This document shows positions 34,932-46,289 of a stretch of 64,000 bases of DNA, one piece after another. Source of the stretch: Thuidium tamariscinum (taxonomy: Eukaryota > Streptophyta > Bryopsida > Hypnales > Thuidiaceae); contig OX344757.2 of the NCBI GenBank assembly GCA_947034885.2, positions 8,122,001-8,186,000 on the forward strand. Reading direction: 5' to 3'. The position numbers and the translations under genes are program-made. Numbering within the stretch: the stretch's first letter is position 1; each line of letters starts with the position of its first letter. Below the pieces are notes generated by a model. It was not told the origin of the DNA. It did no database searches and saw only the letters and a program-made list of their open reading frames with translations.

Positions 34932-35978
34932 CACATATGTATATTATATGCATGTATATATCTATAGGATGTTAAATACTAAAAATTCATTTATTTATTT
35001 TCCAATATTTTGAAATATATCTTAAACTATTTGAAGTATATTTCAAATACTATACTGAATTTAGATTTTCAATCTAAGAAATTTTCCTCAAAATCCCTTT
35101 AAATATTTGAAAATATAATTAAAGTACACAAAATATATTGTACAATAATTCTTTCAAACATAAGTTTCCATCTCAAGTTTGTGTCTTTGATTTTAGCCTT
35201 TGTATCTTGAGATCTCTTCAAGGTAATTCATTCTATAATAGACCAAACGGGACCAAACGGGAGCCGGTCCATGATAGACAAAATCATTCTAGTGTGCACA
35301 TTTTATAAGTTAACTAGAAATATGCACTAGTAGAATAATGTTGTCTGTCATGGGTCGACTTCTATTTGGCTTATCATAGGTTGAGTTACCTTAATAGAAG
35401 TTAAGCTTCCTCCCGAGATCTTAAAAATTTCACACTTCAACATAATGTATGTGAAAATGCCAAATAGGATCTACTATGTAACTTAATTCTTCTTAAATCT
35501 AAATTCAATTGCTACCAAACTCTGACAATAGACGGAGAAGTTGTTTATATGAATGTAGGTGATGAGACCGGAGGTCATTAATCCCTAAATGCCCAAGGTC
35601 TATTTTGACCTTCTTGGAATTTGCTCTAAACTGAAGAAAATGCCAACATTTTGATAAGTTGTATCAATAATTTTTTTTGAATTGTAACTATACAAATTCA
35701 AACTAAACATATTAGAGATCTCATAAGAAAATAAAACAAAACAATATCACTTATGGATTGAAAGATCATAATGTTTGATCATGAAGGTGTTAAAATTACA
35801 AAAGTGATATGAAGCCTGTCTATTGTGTTTTCACAAGTCAAATATTAAAAGTTAGTGACCAAAAAAAATATGAGGTTAAAGGGCCTAACATACATAACTC
35901 CAATCAATTTGTGGCTTCTCAAAATTTACTCTACAATTTTTGTAAATGAATTTTGAATGTGATTTTTATTCCAGGATC
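34929..35978. other. AT-rich intergenic DNA
   Basis: No gene. One TTAATCCCTAAATG word at 35578 resembles a left end of the TTAA elements but has no matching right end. Confidence 0.5.
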
Positions 35979-36275
35979 TAAGGAAGGGGGCTATAAAAGT
36001 GACCCTTTACCATCTGATTTTCATTTTGGGGAAGCAAAACTCCTTAAAACAATTTTTAGTAAATTTTCGTGGTAAGAAAAATGGAATTGGTATCTAATCC
36101 AAGTCGTTTCATATTTTTTGGACCTTCATGGAATTAGTTATGAATTTTTGAAGTTGAAAACACGGTAGTTCTAAAAGCAACCCCCTCCTAAAATGTACAC
36201 TTCTAGTACATGTTAGAGGCAAAATCTACCAGATCGCTTTTAGAGACAAGGTTGCAATTACAGCCCCTTACCTTA
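35979..36275 (+). mobile_element. MITE, family 3, copy
   Basis: The left end TAAGGAAGGGGGCTATAA and the right end, read backwards TAAGGTAAGGGGCTGTAA, are terminal inverted repeats. The core AGTAAATTTTCGTGG..GAATTGGTATCTAATCC matches 45989-46289 closely and the dimer at 2437-3092 more distantly. Non-coding, 297 bp. Confidence 0.8.
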
Positions 36276-37319
36276 GTGTATTTGAGGCTCATTTTCAAGA
36301 GTTCTCAACACTACGAAAAGTCAATATTGCAATGGATACCCTTGTACCCATTGCAAGGATTTGGTGTTGTGTTTCTTTTCTACTATTCTCAATTATACCT
36401 CCCTCTGACATCCTTGTTTCAAACCCAGGTTTCCTTTACGATTAACTCTAGTGAGAATGAATGCTTTGCGAAAATTGTGCGATCACTGAATGCAGCAATT
36501 GGTTAAGTTAAACTTAATCCAAGAGACCAATTTCCTATCCTTGAAATCACTCTAACTAGCCGGGAATCGGCACTGCAAGACTCGATCACCCCCAGCAAGG
36601 TCGGAATTGAAGGAAAGAGCCTCTGAAATTCAAGTTCAGAGCTAATTAAGGGTCTTGCCACTTGATACGAGAAATAAGAGAGAAAGAATTCCAACCTATT
36701 TTAAAGTGGACATGAATTTCTCATGCTAGATCCAATGTCAAAGCCTACAAGACACTAAATTAGAAATAACATATATACTTAGACACAACAATGGCAACAG
36801 ATTCAGTATTGTGAACCCTATCATTTTTCATTCCTTGAAATAGCGACAAAGCAGGGAGTGAGTGGAAATAGTCACGAGGAACTAAAGGTGGGGTCCACTT
36901 TGCTACTCACAATAGTTCATTTTCAACATAGTTCTTGAGCTCCGGAATGAAAGACAATGGGGCTTGCTCTAATGATTCTATTTTTGCAACAAGGTTGTAG
37001 TATTTTTACATAGTCAACCTCAATTATTGGATCATGTAGAAGAACTTTGAAAATTTGTAAATTGTTACTAGAAGGTTGGAGGATTACGAAACCACTTGGG
37101 TTACATTTTCTTGAATTTGCTAATAATTTCATGAATTCTTTTTTATCATTTGATCTTTAAAATAGTAGGACCTATAAAAAAGTTACACTTGTATGTTTCT
37201 ACCTTGTTCACTCCAATTCTAAGCCCCATTTTTATGTTTGGACTTTGGACAAAGAACTACACTGATTTATCTTATTCACAAGGGTGCAAATTTAGTAACC
37301 CTAATTTATCTTATTAAGG
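36276..37319. other. Intergenic DNA
   Basis: No credible gene. Composition becomes less AT-rich toward the right, approaching the leader of the XRCC4-like gene. Confidence 0.5.
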
Positions 37320-40300
37320 GTAGTCACAGCTCTTCCTTCGGGCCAAACTTCGCCACCGTTTTTCGTCGTGGCAGTGTAGGGTTGGCTCTTGCGAGACGGC
37401 ATGCGACGGAATATTCTTCGACGGTGAAGATTTCGTCGCGTCGCTTATTCTACTCCGGAGGTGAATAAGCGGTGTGAAGAACTGTTAGCGAGCGAAGTTG
37501 TTACCGGAAGCTGTCAATCGCACTGTCGGAGTTGCCGATCTTGCACGATTTCGATTCTACACGCTCACCGCACTCGAAAGGGGTGTCACAGCTCCTTCAT
37601 GCTAATCGACTCCTGATTGAACCCTGTTTTCTCTCATTCTTCTGCGAAATCTGGGTGCTCGAAGGAGCCGTGACTACCCCTATTAGTTAGTGGAGACCGT
37701 GCGAAATTAGTTACAAAGTTAGCGAAGGAACAGAAGTCAAGAAGCCCACGGGTATGGCGAATGCTAACGGTGAAAGATGATACCCCGGTCCCCGGGTATG
37801 GGAGCAACCGCGCGCTTGCAGACTCTTGCGAAAGCTGGCGCGTTGACGCGCGCCAGTCCTGCGGCGCGTCTTTGAAATTGTTCGCCGTCTTTTTCGGAGC
37901 GGTTGGTTGGGGCATTGGTTCTTGGTGGTGAGAAAAACTGCCTCAGATGCCCCAAATGCTGAACTTTCAACATTATTGAAGACGTCTCAGGGTTTTTGGA
38001 GCTTGCCTTCCAACAGAAGTGTGGGTGAGAGACGAGCTGGCAATGTCGATGGGGCCATTCATCGGAACATTCGTAAATGTGTTTCTGTTTCCATGGCGAG
38101 AAGTGGTTTTGGATTGAGCAGAGCTGAATCAAATTGACCGGACGATCTGACCTGCTCTCCCGTGTAAATTCCGTTTTGGAATTTCTGGCAAGCCTCGCGG
38201 TTAAAGATTTGGACAGTTGCATTTCTTCATGATTAGAAGTTGAAGGTATTGATGTGAAATGTAATGCAAATGGAGAAGAATGCAATGTCGCTGAGTGTCA
38301 CTTTATAATGCAACCCTCGAATGGGTTTCTCTCGCAATGTCGCTGAGTGTGAAGGCAATGTGCGTTGAAAGAGAGGCAATTTGTGGAGTGTTGTAAGAGA
38401 TGCGAAGGTGAAAGAGAAGTGGGTGTATGAATTTTTTTGTGCCTGCTGATTTGTGTGCAAGAGAAGATTGGAAACGGGACTGTTGTCATGGTAGAGGAAA
38501 TAGATTTGGAATCAAATTCAACAGTGGCTGGGTGTGGGTTAGAGCAGAGCTCGAGTCAATGATAATCTTGAGGAGTTTCGTCTTTATTTTTAAAATCTTT
38601 TTCCATTTCTTGAGGTTTGGATGATTTTGTAATTAGATTTTAGAAATGTTCGCTTGCGTTTTTCTTCTGGGTGGACGTGAACGGTGCTCTTGTGAAACTG
38701 CAGCACAATGCATTGGTGCCGAGTGTGAAGCTAATGTATATTGAAAACAGACAGTCATTATAAGAATCAGCTATTTAAATTGATTTTCATCTCAAAGATT
38801 TCGAAGATTACATGAGAGCATTGTATTGGTGAGTAATGTTCTTAATAATAGTTATCTTATACGCAATGGTGTTTTTTTTTTTTGTAATTCCCACTTTGAA
38901 TGCACATTTACTCTCTTTTACTAAGGCAAGGAAAGCAATGCCAAGATTGTGTACCAAATTTGTTGGTGGTGTAACTAATGTGTGTGGAATTAACAATGTT
39001 GCATAATTGTTCCACGAGGCCTTTGCAGCATAGAATCCGATCTTGGCATTGTTGGTTTGCCAAGTCCCTAGTCGAAGTCATTCTTGGAGTTTTCCCGATC
39101 CTGTTTTGAATGCATGTGTTCTGAGATCTTGGGACGCATTACCCCATTTTGCAAAGATATGAGTTTCTGTAAACGAGCTGGAGTAGTTTGTTGTCTTGGA
39201 CTGTCAGATCTTTCAGTACCAGAAAGTTTTTCAGCTTTAATTAGGTCAAGAACATGTAGGAACTGGTTTTCATCTCCTTCTGCAATTGCACTTGGCATTC
39301 TGCGTGCCCTTTGTCATTGTTTTGGTTATTGAAAACCTTTCTTTGATATGCTGATCGCTCCAGGGGGGGCTCTTCATTCTATTGATGTGGACTTCGAACA
39401 TTTGTCATCAGATTTGAGAGATGAGTTGGTGTTGTGTTCAGACGGATGGTGAGTTAGCTGTCTTGAAAGTTCTTGTTTTGGGTCATTTTTGTTTTTTGAA
39501 CTCTTACACGCAATAGTTGGTTGTATGCTCTTCAAAATTTGGATAAGACCAAGAAGACTGTTTGTTTCTTGCATATGTGTTCATTATGCAGGGGTTTTAA
39601 ACTCAATTGAATAAGGATCATGAGCCAAGATCCTCTAAAGCGAGGTTTGTCACCTTATTGCAAGAAGTTGTTTTGAGTATGTATCCAGGTTTGGGGATTG
39701 GCTGCTTCCACCTATCTTGAGGAAGAAGCTCTGAGAATCTCCTTTCAAGAATTAGATATTCTACATGGCAGCTTGGTTCGGAAGGCCATTGAAGGTATTC
39801 TTGCCGTCTGCTCACACCTGACTCAGGTATCCTCAACGACTGTACAAATCATGTGGAGCTGGTTTAGGGTTGGGTTGAAACAGTAACATAGATGGCTTGT
39901 TGGGCACTAATGTTGGATCTGATGACAGTGTTATAACTCTCCAGGAATGGCGAAATCTTAGTTGTTGCCCATTAGAGCAGTTACTTCGGAGGAAGCTAGT
40001 ACCGTGGTCGTAAGGCAAGCTGTAGAAGTTGGTTGAGAGATAAGGTTCGTTGAAGCACAGTGCAAAATTCTTGACATGCTTTAATGGTTGAAAGCCTGAT
40101 CGCCTTTGATAGGGTTGTTCTCCTACAGGACCAAGAGACCCCCCAATCGGGCCCCATGTTCTTTTTCCAGTTTTGAGTAGGTCAGATAGGGAATTTTTTT
40201 GCTTTGCTGTTTTATATATGTTTTGACCAACATTTGTAATGTTCTTGACTGATAACTATTTTGAACCTTACTCATTGTGAAGTACATTGCACGTGTGAAT

Positions 40301-40372
40301 CAAGTACAGCCTATGCAACGAGGCTTATGATCTAGAGTCCAATGTTTTAACACATTCTTTTTTGTGTTGCAG
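37320..40372 (+). promoter_or_regulatory. Presumed promoter and long spliced leader of the XRCC4-like gene
   Basis: The DNA is clearly richer in GC than its surroundings from about 37320, yet no plus-strand coding exon with a recognisable domain occurs before 40388. The coding exon is preceded directly by an acceptor (TTTTTTGTGTTGCAG ending at 40372), so at least one intron in the 5' leader is implied. Open frames on the minus strand here (for example 37764-38285) have no family resemblance. The exact transcription start and donor are not assigned. Confidence 0.4.
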
Positions 40373-40384
40373 ATGCTGGGCTAG
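40373..40384 (+). promoter_or_regulatory. Three-codon upstream ORF (Met-Leu-Gly-stop)
   Basis: ATGCTGGGCTAG follows the inferred splice acceptor immediately and ends three bases before the ATG at 40388, in the same frame. If the acceptor is used, ribosomes would meet this minimal ORF first. It could lower translation or favour starting at 40406. Confidence 0.4.
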
Positions 40385-40387
40385 GCT

Positions 40388-43300
40388 ATGATTGCAAGGA
40401 GAAGAATGGCGAGAAAGGGAAACCAGACATGCGTGCAGCTCCACAACGTCGCCAAGACGGGGTCCGCCCACCATACAAGCTCCCTCGTTGTCAAAGGCAC
40501 ATGGTATCCGCAGCATTTCTTCCTGTCAATCACAGATGGAGTGAACGCTTGGAAGATCGACGCTACAGAATCTTTTGTGGTCCAACGCGCCAATGACATG
40601 AAAGTCACAGCTGCACAGTACGTTGACAAGGCGCACCTGCACCTCGGTCACGGCCACAAGGGCTCTCTCTACTCCTTGCATTGCCTCGGGAACAGCCCCA
40701 GCAACGGCGCCCAGCTCCTGTGCACTCCTTGCGACGGCCGCGACCTCAACATGGAGCTCACCATCAATTTACCATTAAAACTCGCACCAGCGCTGGACTT
40801 GGCGTTCGAGATGGTGGAGTTTCTGATGCTTGCAAATCAAGAGCTGGAGGAGAAGCTGGAGCGAAAGTCTCGCACTTACGAACGGACGAAAGCCACCATT
40901 GAGCTGTCTGTGGAAGAGCTGCAGAGCCAGAAAGCTCAATTGCAATACGAGAAGTCGCAGCTGGAAATGGAGGTGAGGTTGATTAAAGACGTGGAGATGA
41001 AAGAGATGGAGCTGGCAATTGTCCCTGTGCCGGAACCGTCTGGATTGAAGAGGAAGTTTGATTCAAGCATTGAAGATGGGAAGAGAAGCTCTCGTCCTGT
41101 TTGGGCTCCTTTACCCCCACCCCCAACAGCAGGTTTGCCTTTAGTGATTGGAAAGGAAGGTGATCAGGGGGCTCAGGCAGCCCCCACTGAAAATGGCTCA
41201 CCTCCGAAAGAAGAGCTCAGTGGATGTGATGGAGAATGGGGGAGAGCCACTATGAAGTTGCCAACTGGGTTGCACAACAAGGACGGAAGCTTGGATGTTT
41301 GTAAAACGTCCGCACCGATCACGGTGCCGAAAACGGGAAAGAAACGAGGCAGGAAGCCCAAGGGCACGGTGGTGCAAGCGCCTGATAGTGATGCTCGCTT
41401 GCCTCTGGCACGCTTGATTGGAGGTACTCTCAATATCTTCCTTTTTGTTCCCTTTCCTATTGGTACGCATTTTTGAATGCCATATTATTATTGTAGCTCC
41501 ACCTGCCATTCCTTCCAAGATGTCCATTAGAGGAGACATGTGTTTTTAATGGTGGCACTCCCATTGCATAGTGGCACTATTCCTCTCAACCACTCCTTTT
41601 CTCAACAGCGTGACTTATCACTCAATAGTGGCATCAATTTTCTCCATAGTGACGGTCTTTTCACTAATACAATGCTACTGTTATTTCAGATGTGAATATT
41701 TTCTTATGTACTAATTGACACCAATGTGTACCTTGACCTTGGGGTCCATAATCTCTCACGACTGTTGTGCCATTTTGCATTGATTTTCAGCATCGTGTGT
41801 CCGTGTGTGTGTGGTTCCCTCTTTCAGGGCCACAGAGAGACGCGCTGACAAGAGACCAGCTATCAGAACACAGAATCGAGGAGCAATCCGAAAGAGCCAT
41901 CAAATTGCTGGAGCCATACACACGCCAACTGGTGAACCCGCGAGCAATCAGTAAGTTGGTGTTTCCCAAAGTAGCTGGTCCCAAAACCGCAGGTCGCAAG
42001 AGAGGCATCAGCACCATTGTCAATGAACACCCGAAACTACACCTCAGGCAGCCCTCGGAAGACACCTCAACGCAAAGCAGCGTGGCCCTGCAGCCTTTGG
42101 TCCTCACCACCGACCCCGCTACACCAGCAGCAGCACCGTCCCTGGTGCTGCCCAAGGAGTTCAATGTCATCAACGCCGACTTCTACGATTTTGACAACGA
42201 GCGGTCCAAGTACGTCATGGGGTTGGGCCAGTACTGGGCGCTCTATGACAACCAGGATGGCATGCCTCGCTTCTATGGCCGCATCGTCAACTTGGTGCTA
42301 GAGCCTTTCCAGGTCAGTGGCATCTTCATGTTTTTCCCAAAGTATTACTCCCTCTGTCTCAAAATAAGACCGGTATTTCCTTTGTATTTTACAAAGAAAG
42401 CACCGGTCTTATCTTGAGACAGAGGGAGTAGTCTTTCACTTTACAAGGTCAAATCTGCTTGTGTAGGAGCATATGGCCACACCTTCCTTCGTGCTGTACT
42501 CTAAGAATGCAACTCGTAGGACTCAAACTAGATCATAGTATTGGTCAGTAGTTATGAGAACTCACCTTCTTCACTATGGATGGGAATAAAAAGACTTTCA
42601 CTGGAAAGAGCATGCATGGTGAGCATCATTTCTTTTGCTGGCCAAGGGTGTTGATGTTGCCCAAAATCAATCTAGATTCGTTTTGCAAGGATGTTAAAGG
42701 TTATGATGTATTGCACATTGTAAACCACGCTCTGGAGTGCACAGCCTTTTTTGGTTTAAAATTCTGGATTCTCTAATAAGTTGTAGTACTTGTTACTTTT
42801 CTATTTTTTCCATTTTGGCATCATTTTTGTTACAAATCCTCTACTTCTGACTACACTGATAATGGTATTTAGTGTTATCCATACTAACTATTTTAGAAAT
42901 GCTATAAGTTTTTACTCTTCACAAATACTTTTACAAAGTGCATAAATCCTAATATCATTCTAAGTGGGAAAACTCTACACCCATAGTTGGTAAAAATATT
43001 CATCCAGAGTTAAAACTTATGGCTTTTTAAAATCAATTAGTGTAGGTAACACTATTTACCATCATTAGTGTAGTTGCCTCTCAACTACGAATTTTTGCTT
43101 CTAGCTACTTGACTTTGTGCGAAATACTTTTCTCTGTGGATTTCAGGTGGACGTGGAGTGGCTGGAGCCATACCGTCCTGCGCTTACATTCTGCGGTCTC
43201 GTGAAATCCGCTGGACTATCCGTGGCATGCGGGGAGTTCAAGAGGGACACCATAAGTGGCCAAACCTTGGAAGCGTTCTCTCACAGAGTGGAGGTGGAAG

Positions 43301-43755
43301 CCGATGCGAAGAAGAAGATGTACCGCATCCACCCTCGGAAAGGGGAGGTCTGGGCATTGTTCAAAGACTGGGACAAGCCGCTTGGAAGACAATTCGCAGA
43401 GGACGAGGTGCCCAAGTTCGACTATGAGCTCGTGGAGGTTCTGAGTGAGTACTCCAAGGAGAGGGGTGTGAAGGTCGGGCCTATCACCAAGATCCCCGGG
43501 TTCAAGACCGTGTTCCGGTGCGGAGGCTTGATGCCACCCCATTGGATTCCAGGGAAGGACCTGCAAGCCATGTTTTCTCACCAGATTGCTACTCACCGCT
43601 TTGATGGCAGCGAGACGCGAATCGTGCCTCGGGGATCCTTTGGGCTGGACTCTGCCTCGACTCCTGAGGAATTTCTGTCTTCCACTTCGGGTAGAGTCAT
43701 CAATACCCCTGTTCTGGCTGTGGAGATCATGCAAACTATTTCTGAGTCTGGATGA
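40388..43755 (+). CDS. XRCC4-like head and coiled coil fused to DUF3444
   Basis: Three exons (40388-41423, 41828-42312, 43147-43755) join in phase to 709 residues, stop TGA. The first part matches plant XRCC4, the non-homologous end-joining scaffold that binds DNA ligase IV. The head shows KGTWYP (36-41) and LSITDGVNAW (46-55), and a long helix starts near 136 (EMVEFLMLANQELEEKLERK). A basic AT-hook-like KRGRKPKG (319-326) follows. From residue 464 (FYDFDNERSK) to about 680 lies a full DUF3444 domain: YWALYDNQDGMPRFYGRI, WLEP, ACGEFK, YRIHPRKGEVWALFKDWD, YELVEVLSEYS, FSHQIATHRF, PRGSFGLDSAS. In plants DUF3444 usually follows a DnaJ domain; here the head is XRCC4-like. The whole XRCC4 portion is in one exon, suggesting an origin from a processed transcript (inference). 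The start may be 40406 instead. Nuclear location is likely. Confidence 0.8.
42348..42428. mobile_element. Stowaway-like MITE in intron 2 of the XRCC4-like gene
   Basis: An 81-bp near-perfect hairpin: the left arm begins CTCCCTCTGTCTCAAAATAA and the right arm is its reverse complement with few mismatches (ACCGGTCTTATCTTGAGACA, then GAGGGAG). It is flanked on both sides by TA. The CTCCCTC terminus with a TA duplication is the hallmark of Stowaway elements, which are mobilised by mariner transposases. It sits entirely in the intron, near the donor. Confidence 0.85.
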
Positions 43756-44667
43756 AAGAAGCTACATGAGCAGGTGTCATTGTTGGCGATTTCAAAATCA
43801 AGTTCAAAATCATGTTCAAACCCAATGAGTGGGCGAATCCTTTGAAGAACGAAGAATTACTTCGTGTGCCCACGAATCTGCAAAAGAAAGAGCAAGAAGC
43901 CAGAATTGCGAGGTTTGATATCTCGTATCTTGACTTCTATAACTAGTTTTGGTATAATCCCTTTGTCTCCCACGAGAATAGGAACTTTGCTGGCGAGGTT
44001 TCATAAGTCACTTCAGTTATAAAATCCCCTCTTCATGAATCCTAGGAAGGGATATTCACTCCTTTGGTGTGTCACAGATGTCCTCAGAAAGAAAAGATCT
44101 GGTTTAGAGAACGTTAAGTGGTTTTGCAAGATCCATCTCCTGATTAGCACCAAGTACTTTACCTCCATTCGAAAGGTGCAGTGGAATTCGCTGGCGCTTT
44201 CTAGTTCGGGTAAATAGTCTTCCTAAATGTGAGCAGAGTTTCGTTTCGTGTACATTAATGACATGACAATCTGAAAGCCGGTTGACCTCCCTTTTAGATA
44301 ATTAACCAGACTGTAAACTAGTCAGAGGGGTTTGGTGGATCGTGACTTACCGCAGCAGTAGACAGCTGAGACGGTCGCCTTTGTTCTCTATTTACACTTC
44401 ATCGCAATTCTGAAAACAGTTTTGCTGAGATTACCTTCTTGTTTTGTGTGTTTTGTGAGTGCTCAAGGCGATGTATAATCCAGCTTGTCCTCTTGTCTTG
44501 ATTGATTTCTTAATACAGGCTGCTCAGAAGACCCTAATGTTTTTTGTTTTGGGGATATGACATTGATTGAGCTTCTGTTGAAACGATTACAAGTTTTTCA
44601 CGAAGCTGCAAGATGGGAAACTCGGGAATGATTTTGGGTGCTAAATAGTACTTAAAATCTCCAAATT
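43756..44667 (+). other. 3' flank of the XRCC4-like gene
   Basis: Probable 3' UTR and spacer. It contains a 44-codon open frame (43812-43946) reading MFKPNEWANPLKNEELLRV..., whose composition is protein-like but which I cannot identify. No further domain. Confidence 0.4.
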
Positions 44668-44875
44668 GGCAAGTGTGACATTAAATTGGGGTCTATTTTT
44701 GGATAGTTAACTATTTTTTTAAATTACAAAAAAAATTAGGGAAGGTGTATAATAGTCATGAGTACCTTCCCTATAAATCCTAAGTCATTTAGAGCCAAAA
44801 CACAAAAGTTATGACCAAAAATAGATCAGCATGCATTGTGTGATGCAAAATAGTACAAGTGTTTCTTGCAATGAC
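44668..44875 (-). mobile_element. Partial family 5 element
   Basis: Reverse-complement match to the left part of 22825-23544, ending in the family terminus (GTACAAGTGTTTCTTGCAAT then GACC). Only one terminus is present. Confidence 0.6.
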
Positions 44876-45988
44876 CCTCTTGGTGTTTGTTACAATTTAG
44901 TGTTTGTCACAATTTAGGGTGGTCAATTTGTTGGCCAACTTGGTGAGTAAGAAAATTACCATGAACATCACTCAAGAAATATACTAAGTCTTTATACAAA
45001 TGTAACATTAGATTCTCTATTAATACTAGTTTTGGATTAGTTCAAGTACTTCTAGCCCTAATGCTTCTATCCATGTACCCATATTAAGTATGTTGTCAAA
45101 AGATGATAAAGGTTATTAAGCTTTATGCATTGCAACATCCACCTACAAAATGAACCTATACTAGAACAAGCCTATATTTTTTATGACACATTTTTGTAAT
45201 TGTCCATTTATTTTTATGTTAATAGTAACATCAAATGTTACACTTGTTACATTATTTTGATGTTATTGTTAATATAAAAACAAGTAGACATCACAAAAAT
45301 GTATCATAAAGAGTTTGTTCTAGTTCTAGGTAGCACAAAATACATCACATAAATTGCGTGTATAGAAACTCAAATCACCTCTTTATCGATGGGATGTCCA
45401 TTAGACTAAAAATCATAGAAATAGGTTTTAGAAATTCAAGGACATAGTTTTGGATAAAAGGCAAGCAAAAAAAGTACTGTCATGCCCAAACATTTTACTT
45501 TTCTTAGTTCAACAATTTGATAGGCAAATAGGAATTTTTTCATTTTCAGCACTTTATGAGGATACTCCTAATTTTGAATAAATTCTTTTTATTCAAGAAA
45601 AAATGTGTTCTTTTTTCCCAAGAACAATTCTTTCAAATTTTTAGAGATAGTTGTAAATAATTTTTAAAATTTTGACATCTTCCAAATCTCCCCAAGTTAT
45701 TTACAAAACTGACCTACACGTGGCAACTTGGTGGCCGCAAGTTCGTCCCATCTCTTATGGGATTAACTTGTTTCATCCCTCGTTCTTAATGATGTTTGTT
45801 AGTCTCATTGCTACTACCTCTTAAAATTGAGAAAAAGTTGGCCTTTTTAAAAGTAGCTTTTGCCTTTGTCACAGTCAACTTCTCAACAGTTTTCACCATT
45901 TCAGTTTTCTGCCTCTATTTTATGGAAATATTTACAGTAGCAACATTTTTTATTTTCTCGTGCCTAGCTAGAGCCTCCTTGTTAAGCT
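44876..45988. other. AT-rich intergenic DNA
   Basis: Nothing recognised. Confidence 0.55.
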
Positions 45989-46289
45989 TAGGTAGGTAGG
46001 GGGCTATAAAAGCGCCCCTTTACCAGCTGATTTTCATTTTGGGGAAGCTAAACTCCTTAAAACAATTTTTAGTAAATTTTCGTGGTAAGAAAAATGGAAT
46101 TGGCATCTAAAAGAAGTCATTTCATATTTTTTGAACCTTTGTGGAATTACTTATGAATTTTTGAAGTTGAAAACACAATGGTTTCTTAAAGCAACCCCCT
46201 CCTCAAATGTACACTCCTGGTACATGTTAGAAGCAAAATCTACCAAATTGCTTTTAGAGACAAGGTTGCAATTACAGCCCTCTACCGTA
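45989..46289 (+). mobile_element. MITE, family 3, copy
   Basis: Close to 35979-36275 over its length (CTGATTTTCATTTTGGGGAA, AAACAATTTTTAGTAAATTT, CTTTTAGAGACAAGGTTGCA). The left end TAGGTAGGTAGGGGGCTATA and the right end, read backwards TACGGTAGAGGGCTGTAA, are inverted repeats. Non-coding. Confidence 0.75.

Noticed and set aside
37764..38285. A 173-codon minus-strand frame in the XRCC4 leader region
   Set aside because: No domain, no splice continuation and mixed composition; it lies opposite the presumed leader.
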